NCBI GenBank assembly: GCA_964430245.1 | Contig: CAYSEW010000001.1 | Coordinates: 149,431-213,430, forward strand | DNA from: CAYSEW01 sp964430245 | GTDB taxonomy: Bacteria; Bacteroidota; Bacteroidia; Flavobacteriales_D; Parvicellaceae | Direction of reading: 5' to 3' | DNA length: 64,000 nt | Shown: positions 54,223-61,913 of the stretch, piece after piece | Layout of the letters: each line of letters starts with the position of its first letter | Numbering within the stretch: the stretch's first letter is position 1 | Position numbers and translations under genes: made by a program | Notes under the pieces: generated by a model | What the model saw: the letters and a program-made list of their open reading frames with translations, nothing else | Told to the model about the DNA's origin: nothing | Database searches by the model: none

Positions 54223-57200
54223 ATGATGAGACTCCCCCTTTTTTTTATTTTTCTTTTTGGACTTATTTTTTCTGATTACGCTGGATGTTTTACTACTAAT
54301 GGAGGTACGTCAACTGGTGATGTGGCGGTATCTAATTGCGCTATTGGCGCTTTGAATGGCTATCAATACGAAGCAACTATTTACACCAATTCAGATATTG
54401 GTAGTTTTGGAACCATTACAACTATTGGAGTATACGTAGAAACTGCTGGCTCAGCTTCAATTCCATTAAAGATCTATATGCAAAACAATGCAGCTGCAGA
54501 TCAGACTGCAATGGATTGGACTTCAAAGACTAGCTCTGCATTTCTTGTTTTTAATGGAACTGTAAGTTTATCCAATGCAGGATGGAATATTATTGTTCTC
54601 GATAACCCATTTGACTATAATGCAGGTAATTTCGAGGTGATGTTTGAAAGTTCTTTTGGAGGTTCTGGAGCTGGATTTGGTAATTATCCTTCTAATAGGT
54701 ACTATAACCCACCTGGTAAAAACCCTAAAATGCATCAACATTGGGAGTCAGATGTGACAGTTCCAGCTGGAAATGGAGCAACTTCAGATCTTTTACCATT
54801 GATAAGACTTGGTTTTCAGGATAATGTTTCTTGGAATGGGTCTTCAAGTAATGACTGGAATACAGGGTCTAACTGGAGTACAGGAAATGTTCCTTGTAAT
54901 TGCGATGTAGTAACATTATTATCAGGAACTCCTAATGATCCAGTTATTAGCATAGATGATATAGCAGAATGTGGAGACTTAACAATCAATAGTGGAGTTG
55001 TTCTTGAAATAGGTAATACCAACGCTGGCGGAGGTTCTTTTTCTATCTATGGAGATTTGTTAAATAATGGAAGTATTTATCATACTAGTGATTTGAATAC
55101 ATCTTTAGAGGGTGAAGCCAATACTTTTGGTGGTTCAGGTATATTCGCTCATCTCAATGAATTTTGCTCTTTTAATGTAACTGAAAAAGCCAATTACACC
55201 CTTTCATCAGATATTAATGCCTTGCATCAGCTCAGGATGAATGGGACTTTTAACCTTTCTTCTTTTACTTGTCCTTTGTATACATTTTCATTTGATGCAG
55301 GTACAATGAATTTAAATACAGGTACACTTGAAGTGTCAAATACAATTGATTATACATCAGGAACATTAAATGTAAATACTGGAACTGTCTATTTTAATTC
55401 TGGTGATGCTGTGTGGACAGCTATTGGATTACTTGCAACTAATCAAACCATAAATAGTTTTAATTATTACAATTTAAAAGTAAGAACCAATAATGGATTA
55501 ACTGCTTCAGTTGGAAATGGTTCATCTATTACTGTTGGAAATGATTTTACTATTGAAAATCCTGATGCTGCTGGTGGAACTGCCAGTGTTTTAAATGAAG
55601 TAAGGGTAAGTGGTGATTTTTATTTAGCTAATACTGGCAATGCTATTACTTTGAATCTGTCAGATCGAGTATATAGAGCTAGTGGATTAGGAACTTTTAC
55701 AATGGGTAATTTAGCTGATAATGCGATTAATGTATATTATTCTAGTGCTACAAATGATGCCATTTCAGGATTTGGCCCAATGACCTTTTATGGAACAGTT
55801 TCTTACCAAAGCTCCAATGATCAGAGAATAATGCCTTCTATATATAATTTATTGACATTTTCTAATGGGGGTGTTAAGCTTTTAAATGATAATATTTTAA
55901 TTAATAGTGATCTGAAAATGGTTGGTGGAGATTTTCAAACACAGGGCTTTAGTGTAAACATTGGAGGTAATTGGATAAATACAGGAGCAACATTTACTCC
56001 TTCAACTTCCAGGATTATTTTCGATGGTTCTTCTCAGCAAACTATTTCTAGAAGTGGTGGGGCTGGATTAACTATTATCAGTGAAGATTTTTCTACTGGA
56101 TTACCTAGTGGTTGGAGCTCAACCAATGATGGTGGGCATGCAACAGAAGATGTTCAATGGAGGGCAAGTGCCAATCAATGTGGTTTTTTAACTTTAGGTT
56201 CTGCTACTGGAAATACAGGATTTTTGGTTGTAGATGCTGATTGTGATGGAGGGACTGGTATGACTGTTGGTTCAAGTTATTTAGAAACAGGAACGTATAG
56301 TTTTACAAATTATACCAATGTTACGTTAGGGTTTCAGCATTTCTATGATGATCTATCTGCAAATGATCAGGCTCAGGTAGATTACCGAATTGGAGCAGGA
56401 TCTTGGGTAAATATTGATACTTGGTCTAGTGCAGATGAAGGTACTGCAGGTTCGCCAGCAGTTTTTTCTCAGGCAATAGCTGCTTTAGATGGGCAATCAT
56501 CAGTTCAGTTTAGGTTTGTTTATACATCAGGATGGGATTGGGATTGGAGTATAGATGATTTTGTTATTTCAGGAGATTTTCCTGCTACTGCAGAAGTGTT
56601 TGATAATATTACAGTTGATAATGGTTCAGGTCTATTGATAAGTAGTCCTATTCAGATAAATACAGATTTCACATTTACTAATGGTGTAGCAACTTCAACA
56701 AGTACTAATTATATAGAATTTGATCAAGACGCTGTTGCTAGCAGTGTTTCTGATGCAAGTCATGTATTTGGCCCTGTCCGTAAACTTTCCAATACAACAA
56801 ATAAGTTTGTTTTTCCTACTGGTGATGGCACTAACTATAGAGCATCTGCAGTAACACCTTCTAATTCAAATGCTACTACTTGGTCTTCAGAATTTTTCCC
56901 TTCCCAACACCCTAATTACACTTCATTAACAGGAACAGGTATAGACCATGTTTCACCAGCCTATTATTGGGACATTTCACGTGTGTCTGGTTCTGCTGAT
57001 GGAACTGTTGGATTATATTGGAACAATGCAAGTGGTGTTAATGTACCTGCAGATTTAATTGTTTCGCACTATAACGGAACTGCTTGGGAAAAAGTAGGAA
57101 CAAATCCAACTATATCAGGTACAGCCTCTTCAGGTTCTGTAGAAGCTGATGTTCCTTCTAATTCTTTTAGTCCTTTTAATTTAGGTTCTGGGTCAGGAAA

Positions 57201-57768
57201 TAATCCATTGCCAATAGGTTTACTTTCATTTAATGCAACTTGTAACATTGATGAAGTTCAAATTGAATTCTCTGTTCAATCTCAAGTAAATAACGATTAT
57301 TTTATCATAGAAAGAAGTGTAAACGCTATAGAATGGGAAGAATTAACGTTAATAGAAGGTGTGGGTAATACAAATGCTCAGATGGATTATATATATACTG
57401 ATCTCAATCCTATTACTGGAATGAGCTACTATCGTATGAAGCAGGTAGATTATAATGGTGTTACAGAAACTTTTTATCCTGTAAGTGTGTCTTGCGATCA
57501 AGATGAGGCAATTGCACTAGAGCTTTATCCCAATCCTGTGGTTAATGATTTCACTTTTGAAATAGAGCTAGCTGAATTTCAGGGAAATGATGTTTATTAC
57601 ACCATCTTGGATGCTCGTGGTCTAATTGTTAAAAGAGATAGGTTGGTGCTAGAAAGAGGTTTTAATAGATGTCAGTTAAATATTGGCGACTTGCCTAATG
57701 GTCTCTACATATTTAAATTCGAAAATACTAAAGTTCATATTCCAGAACAAAGGATAGTAAAAAGGTAA
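54223..57768 (+). CDS. Giant T9SS-secreted multidomain surface protein (copy A)
   Basis: A 1181-residue protein from the ATG at 54223; the frame is open from 54169, but the signal peptide starts here. Order: signal peptide; a jelly-roll-like head (about 25-185) with IPLKIYMQNN and NFEVMFESSFGG; a W-rich linker (WNGSSSNDWNTGSNW, near 205); beta-rich repeats resembling a beta-helix (about 230-610); a choice-of-anchor or MAM-like sandwich (about 620-785) with SGWDWDWSIDDF; a second sandwich with SHVFGP and HVSPAYYWDIS; then a T9SS tail (about 1100-1181, LELYPNPVVNDFTFE). The last 340 or so residues match copy B. Probably a surface adhesin or matrix protein; activity unknown. Confidence 0.85.
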   Translation: MMRLPLFFIFLFGLIFSDYAGCFTTNGGTSTGDVAVSNCAIGALNGYQYEATIYTNSDIGSFGTITTIGVYVETAGSASIPLKIYMQNNAAADQTAMDWTSKTSSAFLVFNGTVSLSNAGWNIIVLDNPFDYNAGNFEVMFESSFGGSGAGFGNYPSNRYYNPPGKNPKMHQHWESDVTVPAGNGATSDLLPLIRLGFQDNVSWNGSSSNDWNTGSNWSTGNVPCNCDVVTLLSGTPNDPVISIDDIAECGDLTINSGVVLEIGNTNAGGGSFSIYGDLLNNGSIYHTSDLNTSLEGEANTFGGSGIFAHLNEFCSFNVTEKANYTLSSDINALHQLRMNGTFNLSSFTCPLYTFSFDAGTMNLNTGTLEVSNTIDYTSGTLNVNTGTVYFNSGDAVWTAIGLLATNQTINSFNYYNLKVRTNNGLTASVGNGSSITVGNDFTIENPDAAGGTASVLNEVRVSGDFYLANTGNAITLNLSDRVYRASGLGTFTMGNLADNAINVYYSSATNDAISGFGPMTFYGTVSYQSSNDQRIMPSIYNLLTFSNGGVKLLNDNILINSDLKMVGGDFQTQGFSVNIGGNWINTGATFTPSTSRIIFDGSSQQTISRSGGAGLTIISEDFSTGLPSGWSSTNDGGHATEDVQWRASANQCGFLTLGSATGNTGFLVVDADCDGGTGMTVGSSYLETGTYSFTNYTNVTLGFQHFYDDLSANDQAQVDYRIGAGSWVNIDTWSSADEGTAGSPAVFSQAIAALDGQSSVQFRFVYTSGWDWDWSIDDFVISGDFPATAEVFDNITVDNGSGLLISSPIQINTDFTFTNGVATSTSTNYIEFDQDAVASSVSDASHVFGPVRKLSNTTNKFVFPTGDGTNYRASAVTPSNSNATTWSSEFFPSQHPNYTSLTGTGIDHVSPAYYWDISRVSGSADGTVGLYWNNASGVNVPADLIVSHYNGTAWEKVGTNPTISGTASSGSVEADVPSNSFSPFNLGSGSGNNPLPIGLLSFNATCNIDEVQIEFSVQSQVNNDYFIIERSVNAIEWEELTLIEGVGNTNAQMDYIYTDLNPITGMSYYRMKQVDYNGVTETFYPVSVSCDQDEAIALELYPNPVVNDFTFEIELAEFQGNDVYYTILDARGLIVKRDRLVLERGFNRCQLNIGDLPNGLYIFKFENTKVHIPEQRIVKR
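56755..57768 (+). repeat. C-terminal coding repeat, copy A
   Basis: This segment and 60433-61463 encode homologous proteins from the SHV-GP motif to the stop. The last 590 or so bases of each are also clearly related at DNA level, sharing for example NLGSGSGNNPLPI, VNNDYFIIERS, EFQGNDVY and KFENTKVHIPEQRI. This points to a duplicated gene or a tail kept similar by selection or conversion. Confidence 0.85.
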
Positions 57769-57826
57769 TAGATCTCAGTTAACAATTAAATAATTACCCC
57801 TTAATAAATGGCTGCTTATAATATTC

Positions 57827-57834
57827 TATTTTTG
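57827..57834 (+). promoter_or_regulatory. Candidate -7 box upstream of copy B
   Basis: TATTTTTG matches TAnnTTTG and lies 71 bases before the ATG at 57906, within the 137-base gap between copies A and B. There is no good -33 element. Confidence 0.33.
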
Positions 57835-57905
57835 TTCAAAACTTATTGGCAACCACCTATATAATAATGAGTTATAGTATTGAATTTAATTCTTAATAAT
57901 CAAAT

Positions 57906-60900
57906 ATGAGACTATTTAAAATTGTAATTTCAATTGGTTTTTGTTTTGTCGCATTTGTAAATAATTTAAATGCGCAACTTGTTGCTGGTGATATAGCATT
58001 TGTACAATATAATGCAGATGGAACAGATAATTTTGCATTCGTTTGTTTAGTGGATATACCGGTCACAGAACAGATTAAGTTTACTGATAATGGCTGGCAA
58101 CCTCCATCAACATGGAGGGCGACAGAAGGTTACGTTACTTGGACCCCGCCAATAGGAGGTGTTTCTTGTGGAGATATTATTTTAGTAACTAATTGGGCGT
58201 CTGCTAGTGTTGGTGCTATTTCTAAGTCAGGAAGTCCGGTATTCTCAACAGGTGGTGATCAGTGTATTGCATATCAAGGTGCAAGTACAATGATAGCTGG
58301 TTTAAACAATGAAGGTAGTGGTTTGTGGCAGGTTACAGCATCAAGCTCAAATACATCAGGTTTACCATCAGGATTAACTAATGGTATTGAAGCAGTTGCA
58401 GTAAACGAAATTGATAATTGTATTTACAATGGTTCTACTCTTTCGGGATCAAGATCAGATTTATTATTAGCTATCAATAATCCTTCGAATTGGACAGGGT
58501 CAAACTCTGTTAATCAATTATTTTCTGGAGTATTCACAGTTACTAGTTGTTCAGCTGTAAGTCCAATTTGGAACGGAAGTTCAAGCAATAGCTGGTTCGA
58601 TGCTGGTAACTGGGACCATGGTATGATTCCACTTGCATCAGATGATGTTATTATACCTAATGTTGCTGTACTGCCCAATGCTCCTATTGTTGATAATGCA
58701 GGTGCTGTTTGTAATTCATTGACCATTCAGGATAGAGGTTATTTAACTATTGTAGATCCCTCAGCTACTCTTAAAACCAATACAGTTGAATTACAACCAG
58801 GTGGCGGTTTAGATATTCAGGGAGGAGAAATTGAATGTACGGGAAAAATGGATTTTGATGGAGTCTTAATAATGACAGATGGATTATTGGATGTAAATGG
58901 AGAAATGGAGCTAAGCTCTTCTGCGAATGGAACAGGGGTTGATGGGGTAGGTGTGATTACGGTAGAAGGAGAATGGGATGGAGTAAATGCTTCGGGGTTT
59001 CTGCCTGCAGGTGGAACTGTTGTAATGGATGGTTCAACAGCAAATGTAAATTTAGAGCTTCATGCTAGTGCTTATTTTCATCATCTAACAATATCAGTAG
59101 GAGCTTTATTGGAAGTAGATTGTAATGCAAATCTAGATGTCAATGGTAGCTTAAGCATTACAAGTGGAATTTTAGATATTGGAACCGCCAATGCAAATTT
59201 AAATATTGCTGGTAGTTATGTTAATTCTGGAGGTATTTTATCAACATCTGCAGAGATCATAACATTTGATGGTTCTGGTAATGTTACTGCTACTGGTCAT
59301 TCAGACAATACTTCAGATCTAATAATAGCACAATCTGGGGGTGTTGTAGAAATATTAGGTGATTGGGCCCTAAATGATCTTACTGTTACTGCTGGAACAT
59401 TTTTGATAGATGGTGAAACAGTTGAGGTAGACCATGAATTATTTATTACTGGAGGAGTATTACAGCTAAATTCTGGCTTATTGTATAGTAGTTCCCCAAC
59501 TTCTAACGATTTTGAATTGACAGGAGGTACATTAGATGTTAATGGAGGCGAGGTTCGAGTAGGGGATGTTTCAGATGAATTTTCAGATATATTAATTACT
59601 TCAGGAACCTTAGATGTTTCTGGCGGTATAGTAAATATAAATGATGAATTGGATTTGGATGGAGGTACACTTAATCAATCTGGTGGTACTCTTTGGATTT
59701 GCAAATTTTCAGATGCTCAAGATGGGACCAATGTAGATAAGTTCAGTACTTCAGCTACATCTTCCCTTAATTTTACAGGAGGAGATTTAAAAATAGGTGG
59801 TCAGTCGAATAGTACCTATAATGCTATCAATATCCATGCAGATGCAACAGTTACTTCATCATCATCTCACACAATTACTTTCGAACAGCAAGGTTCAGTT
59901 AGCGAAGATTTTTACATAGACCTTAATGGAAATACCTTAAATAGTAATGTGGTTTTTAATAGTCCTGGTATTACAAATTACATTAGGGAAAATACAGTTT
60001 TAGGAGCTAATTTCTCATTACTACAGGGAACATTCGATTTAGCAGCACTTACAATTTCAGTTGATGGAGCATCAGATATAGATGGTACTTTGTTAATAGC
60101 TACAGGAGAATTTGAGGCCAACGGATTCGATGCAACTGGTGGTGTTGTTACATTCTCTGGTGCAGGCTTTTTGGCTATATCAGGATCAAGTCCAAGTTTT
60201 GGAACATTTACACCTTCTTTAAGCACAGTTGAATTCGATGGGTCTAGTGCTCAATCAATAGAGGAATCAATATCTTTTTATAATCTTAAAATAAACAATA
60301 CTTCAGGGTTAACCTTGAATGCTAGTGTAGATATAACCAATCAGCTAATACTTACTAGCGGAGATATTACTTCAAGCACTACAAATAAGTTAACAATTAA
60401 GTCAGGTGGTTCTATTTTAGAAGGGAGCGATAATTCTCATGTAATTGGACCTATGGATTATGAAACTGCAGCAACTACCGAAATTACTATTCCTGTTGGA
60501 GATGGAACTAGTTATAGGCCTGTTTATATTGCACCTGCTACTACTACTGCAAGTACATGGACTGCGAGGTATTTCAATTCAGCTTATAGTGATTTAACTT
60601 GTACAGGAGGAGATATAGATCATGTTGCACCTGGAATATATTGGGATATTAGTAATAATCTTGATGAGGAGTGTACAATGGGACTATCTTGGAATTCAAC
60701 TATTTTAGTAGATGTTCCAGCAGATATGGTGCTTGCTCACTGGGATGATCAGGGCTCAACATGGGAAAAGATCAATGCAGGAACACAGACTCAGTCTGGT
60801 TCTAATGGATCAGGATTAGCTTTACCTAGTGATGGAAGGGTTTCTGCTTATGTAGATGCCTACAGCCCATTTAATTTAGGTTCTGGATCAGGTAATAACC

Positions 60901-61463
60901 CATTACCTATCGATTTACTTTCTTTCACTGCAGATTGTAGTGATGATGTAGTGGATATTAACTTCTCTGTAATATCACAAGTAAATAATGATTATTTCAT
61001 CATAGAAAGAAGTAAAGATGCTCTAATATGGGAAGAATTGAAGCTAATAGAAGGAGCTGGCAATACCAATACTCAGATGGATTATGCTTATTTAGATATC
61101 GATCCTTTGAATGGAATAAGCTATTATCGTTTAAAGCAGGTAGATCATAATGGTGATTCAGAGATTTTCTATCCTATAAGTGTTTCCTGTGAACAGGAAC
61201 AGCTTATGCCAATAGAGCTATATCCGAATCCTGTCATTAATGAATTTACATTTGAAATAGAGCTGGATGAATTTCAGGGGAATGATGTTTATTGTACTAT
61301 TTTGGATGCTCGTGGTTTAATTGTTCAAAGAGATAGGATAGTTTTAGAAAGAGGGTTTAATAGAGTTCAATTAAATATTGCAGATTTTCCAAATGGTCTG
61401 TACATACTTAAATTCGAAAACACCAAAGTTCATATTCCAGAACAACGTATCATTAAAAGGTAA
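57906..61463 (+). CDS. Giant T9SS-secreted multidomain surface protein (copy B)
   Basis: A 1185-residue protein. Signal peptide (about 1-23, ending NLNAQ). The head (about 24-215) starts LVAGDIAFVQYNADGTDNFAFV, a domain common in Bacteroidota surface proteins and unlike the head of copy A. A W-rich linker follows (WNGSSSNSWFDAGNWDHG, near 221), then a long run of short beta repeats (about 240-835) with recurring G-x-LDVNG and SGTLDVSGG turns that suggest a beta-helix. A sandwich domain (HVAPGIYWDIS near 905) and a T9SS tail (IELYPNPVINEFTFE to the end) follow. From about residue 843 on it is homologous to copy A, with near-identical final residues. A strong terminator follows. Confidence 0.86.
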   Translation: MRLFKIVISIGFCFVAFVNNLNAQLVAGDIAFVQYNADGTDNFAFVCLVDIPVTEQIKFTDNGWQPPSTWRATEGYVTWTPPIGGVSCGDIILVTNWASASVGAISKSGSPVFSTGGDQCIAYQGASTMIAGLNNEGSGLWQVTASSSNTSGLPSGLTNGIEAVAVNEIDNCIYNGSTLSGSRSDLLLAINNPSNWTGSNSVNQLFSGVFTVTSCSAVSPIWNGSSSNSWFDAGNWDHGMIPLASDDVIIPNVAVLPNAPIVDNAGAVCNSLTIQDRGYLTIVDPSATLKTNTVELQPGGGLDIQGGEIECTGKMDFDGVLIMTDGLLDVNGEMELSSSANGTGVDGVGVITVEGEWDGVNASGFLPAGGTVVMDGSTANVNLELHASAYFHHLTISVGALLEVDCNANLDVNGSLSITSGILDIGTANANLNIAGSYVNSGGILSTSAEIITFDGSGNVTATGHSDNTSDLIIAQSGGVVEILGDWALNDLTVTAGTFLIDGETVEVDHELFITGGVLQLNSGLLYSSSPTSNDFELTGGTLDVNGGEVRVGDVSDEFSDILITSGTLDVSGGIVNINDELDLDGGTLNQSGGTLWICKFSDAQDGTNVDKFSTSATSSLNFTGGDLKIGGQSNSTYNAINIHADATVTSSSSHTITFEQQGSVSEDFYIDLNGNTLNSNVVFNSPGITNYIRENTVLGANFSLLQGTFDLAALTISVDGASDIDGTLLIATGEFEANGFDATGGVVTFSGAGFLAISGSSPSFGTFTPSLSTVEFDGSSAQSIEESISFYNLKINNTSGLTLNASVDITNQLILTSGDITSSTTNKLTIKSGGSILEGSDNSHVIGPMDYETAATTEITIPVGDGTSYRPVYIAPATTTASTWTARYFNSAYSDLTCTGGDIDHVAPGIYWDISNNLDEECTMGLSWNSTILVDVPADMVLAHWDDQGSTWEKINAGTQTQSGSNGSGLALPSDGRVSAYVDAYSPFNLGSGSGNNPLPIDLLSFTADCSDDVVDINFSVISQVNNDYFIIERSKDALIWEELKLIEGAGNTNTQMDYAYLDIDPLNGISYYRLKQVDHNGDSEIFYPISVSCEQEQLMPIELYPNPVINEFTFEIELDEFQGNDVYCTILDARGLIVQRDRIVLERGFNRVQLNIADFPNGLYILKFENTKVHIPEQRIIKR
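60433..61463 (+). repeat. C-terminal coding repeat, copy B
   Basis: Partner of the segment at 56755-57768. Similarity is moderate in the sandwich domain and very high in the last 80 or so residues, where most differences are conservative (for example IVKR against IIKR at the very end). Confidence 0.85.
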
Positions 61464-61488
61464 TTCAATAGTTTTTGTAAGTTTTTTC

Positions 61489-61514
61489 AAGGGGAATTTT
61501 CGTTCCCCTTTTTT
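61489..61514 (+). terminator. Rho-independent terminator after copy B
   Basis: AAGGGGAA (61489-61496), loop TTTTCG, TTCCCCTT (61503-61510), then T residues to 61514. An 8-base stem with four G-C pairs and a T-tract, 26 bases after the stop. Confidence 0.88.
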
Positions 61515-61548
61515 AATAGGCATTTTCCTTAAGTCTTTGTAAATGATA

Positions 61549-61600
61549 ACGTTTGGATAGTTCTACTATACGTTTGGAAAACTGTGTGTTTGTAAACACA
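61549..61600 (+). promoter_or_regulatory. Direct repeats plus inverted repeat upstream of copy C
   Basis: ACGTTTGGA occurs at 61549-61557 and 61570-61578, exactly 21 bases (two helical turns) apart. The second copy overlaps TACGTTTG (61569-61576), an exact TAnnTTTG match. TGTGTTT/AAACACA arms with a 2-base centre follow at 61585-61600. Such an arrangement could be an operator over a promoter; this is inference. Confidence 0.4.
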
Positions 61601-61913
61601 ATATTCTAAATAACTTCCTTTCGATGGTTAAAATGTATCAAAAAATTAATAATCATATTTTTTAATATAATAGAAATTATCGATGCATATAAACCAAAAA
61701 TTATAATATATAAAGGACAAATATTAAATAATTATAAAATACTATTTGATAAAAAATAAAATATGGTATTAAATTTCATCAAAACAAACAAACTATTCGT
61801 CATTTTTTTAGGATAACCAATTTAAAATCAGCTATCTTTATAGCATCCCCTACGAATTTATTGTTTTTATTGCTGGAATTACTACCTGCTAAAATGCCCT
61901 AAAACCTAGCGCT

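Larger units (their letters stand above)
61464..61913. other. 450-base gene-free region between copies B and C
   Basis: It contains a strong terminator (61489-61514), two ACGTTTGGA direct repeats 21 bases apart (61549-61557 and 61570-61578), an overlapping TACGTTTG -7-like box (61569-61576), a TGTGTTT-GT-AAACACA inverted repeat (61585-61600) and then about 310 bases of AT-rich sequence without a convincing frame. The length suggests a regulated leader for copy C. Confidence 0.6.
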
